In this document: in pieces, positions 1-9,626 of the stretch
Layout of the letters: each line of letters begins with the position of its first letter
Position numbering within the stretch: the first letter of the stretch is position 1
Origin: VRUE01 sp963837735
Lineage (GTDB): Bacteria > Actinomycetota > Thermoleophilia > Solirubrobacterales > 70-9
Length of the DNA: 64,000 nt
Direction of reading: 5' to 3'
NCBI GenBank assembly: GCA_963837735.1
Contig: CAWIOM010000017.1
Location: 163,104-227,103, forward strand
Position numbers and translations under genes: made by a program
The notes under the pieces: model-generated
The model's database searches: none
What the model saw: the letters and a program-made list of their open reading frames with translations, nothing else
What the model was told of the DNA's origin: nothing

Positions 1-1144
1 CGACTCCGGACTCGTGAGCGAGCACCTGCTGGGTGCGCAGCGCGATCCGGGCCGAGCGCTCGGTGGGCAGGGCGAGCGCCTCGTCGAAGCCGTTGGTGTG
101 CAGGGACTGGGTGCCGCCGGCGACCGCGGCGAAGCCCTGCAGGGCGACGCGGATGATGTTGACCTCGGGCTGCTGGGCCTGGAGGGTCACGCCGCCGGTC
201 TGGGTGTGGAAACGGATCTTCATCGAGCTCTCGTTCTCGGCCCCGAAGCGCTCCTTGACGATCTTCGCCCACATCCGCCGCACGGCGCGGAACTTGGCGA
301 CCTCCTGGAAGACATTGTTGTGGCCGTTGAAGAAGAAGGCCAGGCGCGGTGCGAACTCGTCGATCTTCAGGCCCCGCTCGAGCGCCGCCTCGACGTAGGC
401 GATCGCGTTGGAGAGCGTGAAGGCGACCTCCTGCACCGCCGAGCAGCCCTTCTCGCGGATGTGGTACCCGGAGATCGAGATCGTGTTCCATTTCGGCACG
501 TTCTCGTGGCAGTACTCGAAGATGTCGGTGGTCAGCCGCATCGTCGCCTCCGGCGGGTAGATGTAGTTGCCGCGCGCCATGTACTCCTTGAGCACGTCGT
601 TCTGGACCGTGCCGCGCAGCTTCTCGGAGGGGACACCCTGTTCCTCGCCGACCAGCTCGTAGAGGAGCAGCAGGACAGCCGCCGGGGCGTTGATCGTCAT
701 CGAGGTCGAGACCCCGTCGAGGGGGATCTTCTCGAAGCAGATCCGCATGTCCTCGATCGTGTCGATCGGGACCCCGGTGCGGCCGACCTCGCCGTGGCAG
801 AGCGGGTCGTCGGAGTCGCGGCCGAGCTGGGTCGGCAGGTCGAAGGCCATCGAGAGGCCCGTGGAGCCGTGCTCGATCAGGTAGCGGTAGCGCTCGTTGG
901 TGTCCTCGGGGGTGGCGAAGCCGGCGTACTGGCGCATCGTCCAGAGCCGGTCGCGGTACATCCCCTCGTGGATGCCGCGGGTGAAGGGCGGCTCGCCCGG
1001 CTCGCCGAGACGCTCCTGCAGCTCGGGGGCGACGTCTCCCTCCTCGTAGAGGCGCTCGATCTCGATCCCCGAGTCGGTGAAGACGCGGTCGTCGTCGGGG
1101 CCGACCTGGGGCGCGATCGTGCGCGGGATCTCATCGGTGCTCAT
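1..1144 (-). CDS. mcmA: Methylmalonyl-CoA mutase large (catalytic) subunit, 3' part missing
   Basis: Partial gene: the start codon is inside the window and the 3' end runs off the left edge, leaving about 381 codons. It is the substrate-binding barrel of a B12-dependent acyl-CoA mutase, which interconverts methylmalonyl-CoA and succinyl-CoA in propionyl-CoA metabolism. Visible landmarks are WTMRQYAGF (Tyr73), GLSMAFDLPTQLG (96-108), STSMTINAPA (146-155), YPPEATMRL (Arg203), ISISGYHI (His228) and FFFNGHNNVFQE. Tyr73 and Arg203 occupy the places of Tyr89 and Arg207 of the Propionibacterium enzyme; isobutyryl-CoA mutases carry Phe and Gln there, so methylmalonyl-CoA is the likely substrate. The sequence resembles the shorter archaeal-type large subunit, whose B12-binding domain is a separate chain; the cut-off prevents checking this. 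It lies 20 bp downstream of the next minus-strand gene's stop. Confidence 0.93.
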   Translation of the reverse strand, partial: MSTDEIPRTIAPQVGPDDDRVFTDSGIEIERLYEEGDVAPELQERLGEPGEPPFTRGIHEGMYRDRLWTMRQYAGFATPEDTNERYRYLIEHGSTGLSMAFDLPTQLGRDSDDPLCHGEVGRTGVPIDTIEDMRICFEKIPLDGVSTSMTINAPAAVLLLLYELVGEEQGVPSEKLRGTVQNDVLKEYMARGNYIYPPEATMRLTTDIFEYCHENVPKWNTISISGYHIREKGCSAVQEVAFTLSNAIAYVEAALERGLKIDEFAPRLAFFFNGHNNVFQEVAKFRAVRRMWAKIVKERFGAENESSMKIRFHTQTGGVTLQAQQPEVNIIRVALQGFAAVAGGTQSLHTNGFDEALALPTERSARIALRTQQVLAHESGV

Positions 1145-1164
1145 ACCCGAGAGGATATTGGCGC

Positions 1165-2121
<957 letters not shown>

Positions 2122-2286
2122 GCTACAGACGCGCTATCGCAAGCGCCACCACGGGCGAATACCTGCAATTTGCGCGTATATAGACCTCCCTAACCGTCCA
2201 AAGAGGGGCGAGATCGGCCCCGTCCCGAGCTTTCGCCGCCAAGTTTTGAAAGACGTGCGTAAACCGGTGCAGGGAGATATAGCGAA

Positions 2287-3544
2287 GTGGTGATGGGCGA
2301 TGTCGAGCGCAGGGAGGTGAGCGAGGCGGCGCGCAAGCGCGTTGCCGTCGAGATGCTGGCCAAGCACGAGCGTTCCCTGCGGCGCACGGCGAGGCGTTAC
2401 TCGATCTGCGCCGCCGACGCCGACGACGCCTTCCAGCGGGCCCTGGAGATCCTCCTCCTGAAGGCGCCCGCCGAGGAGGCCAGGGAACTCGTGCGCTGGA
2501 TGCAGACGGTGACCAAGCACGAGGCGTTGGCGATCCGCCGCAATCGCGAGCGCCAGCTCGGCACTCCGCCGCCGACCGGGTCCGACGACGAAACCCTGGA
2601 TTGGCCCTCGCTGATTCCCTCCCAGGGAGCCGGCCCTGCCGAGCGGTTCGAGCGACGCGAATCGATAGCCCGCAGCCGTGAGGCTCTGAGAACTCTGAAG
2701 CCGGCTGAGCTGAAGGCCCTGACCCTGCTGGCGGAGGGTTACTCCTACGCCGAGATCGGCGAGATGACTGGGTTCAGCCGCACGAAAGTCAATCGCTGCC
2801 TGGCGGAGGGCCGCGAGCGCTTCCGCGCCTTCCTGACCCGCAGCGAGAGCGGCGGCCGCTGTGCCGAGCTGCGCCCCGTCCTCTCCGCCTTCTGCGACGG
2901 CGAGGCGAGCGCCGAGGAGGCCGACACCCTGCGCGAGCATCTGCGGGTCTGTGCGCACTGCAGGGCGGCGATGCGCGCCTACCGGGCCGCTCCCCGGGCC
3001 GTCGCGGCGCTGGCTCCGGTGCCGATCGTCGCCCGGCCGTTGCTCGAACGGGCTCACGAAGCCTTCGCCGGCCTGCAGGCGAAGCTGCCGGGGCGCGGCA
3101 CGGCGCTCGGAGACGCATCGATGTCACAGGTCGCGACGGCCGGGGGCGCGCGCGGCATGGGCACCGCCGCCCTCGCCAAGGTTCTGGCCGTCTGCGCGGG
3201 GACCGCGGGCGGTGCGGCGGCCTGCGTGACCGCGGGAGTCGTCCCGGCGCCGCCGCTCGGCCTCGCTCCCGAGAACGCGGTCCGACCGCACCTCGAGCGG
3301 GTGGTCGGGCCGATCGACCGATCGGCGGAGCCCGAACAGGTCGCGGTTCCGGCCGCCGACCCCGCCACGGAGCCGGTGGTCGAAGCGCAGCCCGAGCCGG
3401 CGGAAACGTGCTCCGCTGCCCGAAATCGCGACCGGCACCGAGGTCGCAACGCCGGCAGCCGCCGCGGGGCCGGAGCCGGCGGCGCAGAGCCCGACCGCCG
3501 CCGGGGCGAGCGCCGGGAGCCCGGCCGGTGAGTTCGGCCCATGA
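2287..3544 (+). CDS. ECF-type sigma factor fused to a zinc-binding (anti-sigma-like) domain and a membrane segment
   Basis: The N-terminal half has sigma region 2 (about 22-90) and region 4 (about 135-180, with the helix-turn-helix GYSYAEIGEMTGFSRTKVNR). Then comes a zf-HC2-like zinc site: Cys192, His218, Cys222 and Cys225 in the H-x3-C-x2-C arrangement seen in anti-sigma factors. A hydrophobic stretch at about 297-319 could be a membrane anchor. So sigma and sensor-like parts are in one chain. The uninterrupted frame runs to 3531, but after about 3410 it becomes Arg-rich and implausible; the alternative frame gives EIATGTEVATPAAAAGPEPA and stops at 3544, overlapping the next ATG by four bases (ATGA). 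I therefore infer one base indel near 3410 and end the gene at 3544. GTG at 2287 follows GGGAG by 10 bases. Confidence 0.8.
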
Positions 3545-5538
3545 GAGGTCGCTCCCTGCTCGCCTGCCTGATCGCCCTCGCGACACTGCTCGCCCAGGAC
3601 GCAGCCGCCGCCGCCGCGGCGCCGCCGCCGCCCGCCGACCTGCATGTGCTGGACGGTGACGGCTGGCAGTCCGACGAGGTCTTCTCGATCGGCTGGACCA
3701 ACGTCGCCGCCGGCTCCCCGGTCGCCGCCGTCCACTACCGGCTCCGCGACCCAGACGGGGCGATCGAGACCGGTCCGGTCCGGATCGGCTGGCCCACCCA
3801 CTATCTGGAGTGGATTCGCGTCTCCGGTGCCGGAGCGCACACCTTCGAAGTCTGGCTCGAGGACGCGGCCGGCGCCGAGGGCGCCCCGGCGGCGGCGAAG
3901 CTGCGCTTCGATCCCGTGCTGCCCTCGGGCACCCAGCCCCTGCAGCCCGCCGGTTGGATCAGCCGCACCGAGCTTCCCTACGCGATCCACCTCGCTCATC
4001 CCGCCGGCCCGGCGCCGGTCTCGGGCATCCGCGGCTACGCGGTCTCGATCGACCGCCAGCCCGCGTCCAGCCCCTGCGCGGCGGCCGACCTATGCACCGA
4101 CGCCGAGACCGACCTGCGCGGCGGGCCCGAAGACGACGCGCTGGTCGTCGACGATCTGCCGGAAGGCGTCTCATACGTTCACGCGCTCGCCGTCAGCGGA
4201 TCCCAGATGCGCTCCCTGCTCGCCGGGCCACGCCCTGCTCAAGGTCGACAAGACCGACCCCGTCACCCGGCTCGCCGGCGCCCCGGATGGCTGGACGAAC
4301 CGCGCCGTCGCGCTCGAGGCCACCGCCACCGACTCGGGCTCGGGAATGGCGGCCACGGGCGACGGGGTGCCTTTCACCGCGATCAGCGTCGACGGCGGCC
4401 CGCCGAAGGTGAGCCCGGGCGACTCGGCGAGGACGACGGTGATCGCCGCGGGCGTCCACTCGATCGCCTACTACGCCCGCGACGCCGCCGGCAACGTCGA
4501 TGACGGCGCCGACTCCAACGGTCAACCGAACATGGCGCCGGCGACGGTGCCGCTGCGGATCGATCGCGAGCCGCCGACGGTCGTCTTCGCCGGCTCCGCC
4601 AACCCAGAGGAACCTGAGCTGATCGAGGCGCGGGTCGCGGACGACCGCTCCGGCCCGGACCCGCACCGGGGACAGATCGCGGTGCGGCCGGCGGGGTCCG
4701 GAGACCCCTACACGGCGCTGCCGACCCTTGCTGCCGGCGAGACCCTTCTGGCGCGCTGGCACTCGGATGAGTTTCCCGTGGGCCGCTACGAGTTCCGGGC
4801 GACGGCCTATGACGCGGCGGGCAACTGGGCCACCAGCACCAGCCGGGCGAACGGCGCCGCGATGGTGCTGCCGAACCCGCTCAAGGCGCGCGCCATCCTG
4901 CTCGCCGGGCTGGGCGGCGGCTTCGGCCTGCGGCAGGCAGGCCGAACGCTGCGATACGGGCGCAGGACGACCTTCGGTGGCCGGCTGGAGGCGACCTCGG
5001 ACACCTCCCTGGCGGGCAGGCCGGTCAGGGTTGTCGAGCGATTCGATCCCGGGGCCGAGGTTCCGCGAAGGACGACCGAGGTCGCCACCGCAGGCGACGG
5101 CCGCTTCAGCGTCACGCTGCCGCCCGGCGCGAGCCGCGAAGTCTTCGCCGTCTTCGAGGGCACCGACACGGCCACCGGCACGGCCAGCCGGCCCCTGAGG
5201 CTGGGCGTCAGGAGCGGCGTCAGCATGCGGGTCTCGAAGCCGCTGGCAAAGGTCGGGGGCAGGCCCGTCGTCTTCCGCGGCACCGCTCGCCGCGGCACCC
5301 GCAGAGGTCCCGTCCGGGGGAGCGACGGTGGAGCTCCAGTTCCGGGTCGCCGGAGTGCCATGGACGGAGTTCCGAACGGTGCAGACCAACCGCCGCGGGC
5401 GCTTCCACTACGCGTACCGCTTCAGCGATGACGACAGCCGCGGCGTCCGCTTCCGGTTCCGCGCCTTCGTCACCGAGACAGGGCGAGTGGCCATATGAGC
5501 CCGGGGGCTCGAGTCCGGTGTCCGTGCAGGGCAGATAA
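3541..5538 (+). CDS. Secreted Ig-like / carboxypeptidase-regulatory-like repeat protein (frame-broken)
   Basis: The protein begins with a clear signal peptide (MRGRSLLACLIALATLLAQD, Ala-rich cleavage region). It continues with beta-sandwich repeats containing aromatic/Gly signatures such as HSIAYYARDAAGNVDDGADS and YEFRATAYDAAGNWATS, which are typical of secreted bacterial Ig-like domains. A C-terminal part (about 4880-5500) reads like repeated surface-protein modules with RPLRLGVRSG. No enzyme motif was seen. The frame changes near 4235, 5310 and 5488; following similarity and composition, the last segment EWPYEPGGSSPVSVQGR ends at TAA 5538, just before a hairpin terminator. The start overlaps the end of the sigma-factor gene by four bases, so the two are probably translationally coupled and this protein may be a partner or target of that sigma factor (inference). 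Confidence 0.7.
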
Positions 5539-5540
5539 GA

Positions 5541-5570
5541 GAACGGCCCGGGCAATCGCCCGGGCCGTTC
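5541..5570. terminator. Perfect 13-bp hairpin between convergent genes
   Basis: GAACGGCCCGGGC at 5541-5553 pairs perfectly with 5558-5570 across an AATC loop. It starts two bases after the inferred stop of the secreted Ig-like gene and lies 51 bp before the end of the convergent minus-strand coiled-coil gene. There is no long T tract, which is usual in high-GC actinobacteria. A bidirectional transcription terminator is the likely role. Confidence 0.85.
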
Positions 5571-5621
5571 ATATGCCGCTCTAGCAAGCGGGTGCTGCGG
5601 TACTGCGTGAACCAGTTGCTG

Positions 5622-6095
5622 CTAGCGGATCGCGGCGAGCTGGTCGGTGACCTGGTCGACGATCTCCTGGGCGCGCGAGGTCTGCTCGTCGATCGCCTTG
5701 CGGACGCGCTGCTCGACCTCGGCACGGTTCTTTTTCAGCGTCGTCTCGACCGTGCGCTGGCGCTTTTTCGCCTCGCGCTCGACCCGCGTGCGGGTCTTCT
5801 TCGCTTCCGTCGTCGCCTTGCGGCGGGCGGTGGTGCCGCGACGCTCGGTGCGCTTCAGGGTCCTGCGCAGCTCGCTGCGGTAGGCCTTGATCTTTCTCTC
5901 GGCGCTGGAGCGGTCGGTGAACGGCTCGACGACCTCGCCGACGCGATCGGTGACGCGGAGGACGGCGCCGACGGGAATGTCGACGGCGGCTTCGGCGACG
6001 ACCTGGGCCTGGTTCTTCTCGGGGGTGACGGCTTTCGCGGTGCTTTTCGCGCCGGTCTTGGCTTTGGGCTTACTGGACTTGCTCTGCGTTGCCAT
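5622..6095 (-). CDS. Basic coiled-coil protein, probably SOS-regulated
   Basis: A 157-residue protein with a Lys/Ala/Ser-rich N-terminus (MATQSKSSKPKAKTGAKSTA), a short conserved-looking patch VGAVLRVTDRVGEVVEPF at about 42-60, and then a long highly charged helix (KKTRTRVEREAKKRQRTVE) likely to form a coiled coil. No catalytic motif is seen. It recalls HBHA-like or phasin-like proteins, and the basic N-terminus could bind DNA or RNA; neither is established. ATG at 6095 is chosen because AAGGGA lies about 11 bases upstream; a frame extension to 6161 would run through the promoter. Two GAAC-N4-GTTC boxes overlap the promoter, implying LexA control. Confidence 0.75.
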   Translation of the reverse strand: MATQSKSSKPKAKTGAKSTAKAVTPEKNQAQVVAEAAVDIPVGAVLRVTDRVGEVVEPFTDRSSAERKIKAYRSELRRTLKRTERRGTTARRKATTEAKKTRTRVEREAKKRQRTVETTLKKNRAEVEQRVRKAIDEQTSRAQEIVDQVTDQLAAIR

Positions 6096-6147
6096 TGAAG
6101 ATGAATCCCTTCGGTGGTCTTTGGAGTTCCTGCCTGAGGTGTTCGCG

Positions 6148-6189
6148 AGTGTAGCGAACATACGTTCTTAAGCGAACACACGTTCTTAA
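6148..6189 (-). promoter_or_regulatory. Two LexA/SOS boxes in an 18-bp direct repeat over a promoter
   Basis: The 18-mers GCGAACATACGTTCTTAA (6154-6171) and GCGAACACACGTTCTTAA (6172-6189) differ at one base. Each contains a GAAC-N4-GTTC palindrome (6156-6167 and 6174-6185), the core of the Gram-positive/actinobacterial LexA box. Read on the minus strand, a TACACT -10 box (6153-6148) lies directly beside them, so bound repressor would block transcription of the coiled-coil gene starting at 6095. A further half pair, GTTCGC (6141-6146) with GCGAAC (6154-6159), flanks the -10. Confidence 0.75.
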
Positions 6190-6194
6190 CCGCC

Positions 6195-6543
6195 CACCCG
6201 CGATTGGTTACGGCAATCCCCGAATAAGGCATCAGGACCAGGTTCATCAGCTGCGGCTCCAGATCGAGGAGCGCCTGCTCGGGCGAGAACCGTGCCGGCC
6301 AAGACTGGACCGCCGCCGAGGGTCTCGGCAAAGAGAAGGCGCGATCGGGCTCGCGCTCGACGAGGCGCAGTCGGCTATCCGGGACACGGTGAGTTCGGCG
6401 TAGGTACGGTCGGCCAGCGCCAGCCCGGTGCCGATCAGCAGGCGCTCGCGCTGGTTCGCCTCGACGGCCTCGCGCGACAGCAAATGCCGGCCGGCGGGAA
6501 GCCTGCTCAGGCTGATTGACGCCTCGGGTGGCGTTTCTGTCAA
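6195..6543 (-). pseudogene. Decayed TetR-family regulator with internal deletion
   Basis: The first 50 residues from a TTG at 6543 read as a TetR N-terminus: LPAGRHLLSREAVEANQRER, then ALADRTYAELTVSRIAD, the start of the helix-turn-helix. The recognition helix (normally SxSTFYxHF) is missing and the frame degenerates. About 60 bases later, in another frame, a typical TetR C-terminus appears: FSPEQALLDLEPQLMNLVLM then PYSG, resembling the ILLTPYLG and ILTPYIG ends of the two intact TetR genes near 27 kb. Only about a third of a normal gene is present, so this is more than a sequencing indel. GGAGGAGGA seven bases before the TTG shows the original start. Confidence 0.65.
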
Positions 6544-6865
6544 CTCAAATCCTCCTCCCCCGGCAGCCGGGATCGGGTTGGTGTCTTTCCCCGTTGCGCC
6601 TAGTCCGAAGGCGCTTTGTCAAGGCTGGTACGCCATTTGTCACACAGCGTACCTGGGCTGCCGAGAAAGGGCGACTCGGACGCCGAGGTCAAGTGAGTTA
6701 CCCCGACGTCCGCAATCTCCCTTGCTTCGCGGTGCCGCCTCAGGGATCGGTGGCGACCGCATTTCGAAACCCCTGCCTCGACGGTTAGGGAACTACCGTT
6801 ACGTGCGCAGGGAGAGAGAATGTAAAGGTCGGTACACGGAATGTCAAGTCCGCGTTATCCCGAAA
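6544..6865. promoter_or_regulatory. Intergenic region with tandem TGTCAA-N5-GTAC operator elements
   Basis: No gene is seen in these 320 bases. TGTCAAGGCTGGTAC (6617-6631) and TGTCACACAGCGTAC (6638-6652) lie 21 bp apart; TGTAAAGGTCGGTAC (6821-6835) and the weaker TGTCAAGTCCGCGTT (6842-6856) are also 21 bp apart. The first pair is upstream of the decayed TetR gene, with a TTGACA -35-like box on the minus strand. The second pair sits just beyond the stop of the large secreted-protein operon. Confidence 0.6.
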
Positions 6866-9617
6866 CTAGCGGTGCCGGTGGTGGACCCTGGACTTCGAGT
6901 GCGCGGTGCGGCCGCAGGCCCTCTTCGCCTTGATCCGTTGACTGGACGACCTTCCGTTCTGTCCCTTGAACGAGACCCCGACGACGGTTGCGTGTCCGCA
7001 GAGGTTGCGGGTGTTGACGAGGTAGCCGCCCTTGCCGCCGAAGATCGTCAGGGCGAAGTGACCGATGGGCGCGTCGGGAACAACCGGAACGGTCGTCCTC
7101 AGCTTCCCCTTGACGGTCGAGGTGTCGGCACGCGGCACGAGGTTCACCTGGCCGTTGAGGATGAACGCCAGCCGCGGCAGCCCGCCGGAGCCCGAAACCG
7201 CATATACGGGGCCTGAGAGCGGCTGGTCAAGGAGCGGGGTGGTCGCCGTCGCCTCGCCGATCGGAGAGCGGCCCGCGCATTCTTTTTCGGCGAGCTCCCT
7301 CTCTGAGCAGATGTTGCCGAGATGGCGTTGGTCGATCTCGAACGCGTTCGGCAGGGTCACCGACACGGACCTGATGTTCGCGTCTCCCGGACGGGTCCGA
7401 AGATCGATCTTCAGCTTCGGATTTGCGGAGCGCCTGGTGCTCTTCCGGTTGCCGACCTGTCGGAACGTCATCCTGGGCTTGAACGCCATCGTCGCGCAGT
7501 TGTCGGCGTGGAAGTAGGAGGAGAAGTCCGCAACCGTGCCCTGGTCGCCGATGCCCTGCGAGTCGACGCTGAGAGGATCGCAGCTCGTCGGATTGATCGT
7601 GAAATTGGGCTTGTCGATGTTGACCTGGATCGAGCGCATACGGATCGGGATCCCGCCGATGATCGAAGGCACCGTGTCAGACACGGCGCTGACCTGAGCG
7701 GTCTGCGGATCGACGTGCAGGGCGACCCGGACGACGACGACTCCGTAGTCATACGGGCCCGGCGAGCGCCGGTGTCACGGCCACCAGCGAGAGCGGCGCG
7801 CCCTTGAACGGGCCCGACAGGTACATCTTTCCGTAGGCGTGGAACGGATGGCTAGCCGGGACCGGCGGCGACGTTCGTCGTGCCGATCTGGGAGGCGGCC
7901 GGGCAACTCGGGACGTGCCTGCTCGCCGACGCCCGAGTTCTGGGCGGCAGCGGCGATTGCCGCATCCGGGCAGTAGCTGATGCCGCGCAGGTCGCCGGTG
8001 AACCCGGGCGGCATCCGGAAGTTGAGGTCACCGAGGAACTGGTCGCCGTCGTCGCGATCGAGCTTCAGGGTGAAGGCGCTGAAGGCGCCCGCCACGGAAC
8101 TCGACGCGCCGGCTTCGAGGCGCGGGTGGAATGGCCGCACCTGCCCGGGACACGACGATCCGTGGGGGCCGGAGTTGATCGTGAAGAACTGGTTCGAGAA
8201 CACTTCCGGGAGCGCCGCGTTCCAGGCGACGTATTCGGCTTCGGTGTTGTAGAGGTTGCAGGTGATCGGCGTCGCCATCAATCCGCGGTCCGACGAGAAG
8301 AGGTGAACGTTGTAGTCGTCGAACGGAACCTGGGGCAGGTCGGAGAAGTAGGCGGTGATCCGACCCGTGGTCGGGTCGGGTCGCAGAAGGCCCACAAGCT
8401 TCGAGTGGAGACCGAAGCCATCTGCAGTGAGGAAGATGCGGTACTGGTTCCCCGGCAGCGGCTCGCCGATGTAGATCGACCCTTCAAGCGGTTTCGGCAG
8501 GGCAACCGTGTGAATGCTGACCGTTCCGATCTTGGCGTTGTCCGGGCATTCCTGGGGTCCCTCGGTGTCGAAGTTCGCCTGGTCGTTGGTGCACGCGCTC
8601 TGGCCGTCGGCGGCGTCGGGGTTGACGGTCAGACCTTCGGGCAGCGTGACGACGGCCGAGCGAAGCTCCGCCGGTGAGACCGCAAAGCCGAGAAACTGTT
8701 TGTTTGCGAGCTCGAGGTCGAGCCCCGAGGCGGAGTCCGCCTCGTTGGAGGTCGGCCGGGCGTTGAGCACCGGCTTGAAGACCTGGTTCAGGCAACCTGT
8801 GATCTCGGGGTAGGAATCCTCCGCCTTGGTCAGGTGCCCGAGGTCCTGGTAGGTCTGCACTTCCAGCGTGGAGACCAGCTGTTCTCCCGTGCACTGGGTC
8901 GGGTTGTCCGTCAGCGGGTGAACGGCGTTCGGAGATTCGAGCGGTTTCGTGATGCAGGATGTCGTCTCGGCGCCCGGACAACCGGCCGGGCTACCCGGCG
9001 ACCCTTTGGGGAAGCGCTGGGCGTCGTGTGTGCTCAGGGCCGGGAAGCCCCAGAACGTGAGTTTGGCCGAGGCGAGCGGGGCGATCTGGGTCAGGTTGGA
9101 GACGGTGAAGCGCAACCCGTAGTCGTCCGCGGTCCGTACGGTGACCGGGATGTTGATCGGGATATTCAGCGTCGGCACGATGAACGCGAAGGTCGCCGTC
9201 TGGCTGTCCGGCACGTCCATGTCGAACAGTCGGCGCCGTGCCGAGCGTGAAGTCGGGGTTTCCTTCGTAGTTCGCGTGCAGCGTGATCAGGCCAACCTGC
9301 GAGCTCGACGGGCACTGCTGCTGGGCGAAATCGAGAGACGTGCACTGCGGCACCGCTTCCGGATTTCCGAAGACTCCCTCCGGGGTGTTGAAAATCACGT
9401 TTCGCGCCGCCTCCGGTGCCCCCGGGCTTTCGAGGCTGAAGCTCGTTTCGATATCCGGGTGGCCGCCGGCTTCATGCGAGGAGATGGTCGAGCTGAACGA
9501 TTCGATCTGCTCTTCGGCCATGGCGGGGCCGGCCAGGATGGCGCTTCCCAGCACCCCCAGCGCGCAGAGGACGACCAGGCGGGCCATCGGGCGGTTGTTC
9601 TTGATTCCCTTGCTCAT
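6866..9617 (-). CDS. Secreted CPxxSQxG-repeat protein, copy 2 (last gene of the large operon, frame-broken)
   Basis: About 915 codons. A Sec signal peptide (VVLCALGVLGSAILAGPAMA) follows MSKGIKNNRPMAR. The mature part carries four copies of a CPxxSQ(V/I)G-like motif: CPSSSQVG, CPDNAKIG, CPAASQIG and CAGRSPIG. Between them are blocks shared with the protein encoded at 14187-16971: YIGEPLPGNQYRIFLTADGF, SHPFHAYGKMYLSGPFKG, LLDQPLSGPVYAVSGSGG. The C-terminus is basic (KSRVHHRHR). No enzyme motif is seen; an extracellular beta-rich structural or adhesive role is inference. Frames change near 9225, 7920 and 7855, with similarity to the paralogue continuing across each. It starts nine bases after the previous gene's TAG, with AGGAG overlapping that stop, so it is translationally coupled. 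Confidence 0.8.
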
Positions 9618-9626
9618 CGTCTGCTC

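Noticed and set aside
2160..2286. TATATA/TTGAAA boxes between the decarboxylase and sigma-factor genes as promoters
   Set aside because: Box spacings (13 and 25 bp) do not fit a sigma-70 promoter in either direction, so no promoter was annotated.
4230..5500. Possible programmed frameshift in the secreted Ig-like gene
   Set aside because: No slippery heptamer with a downstream pseudoknot was evident, and unrelated genes across the window show the same kind of frame change.
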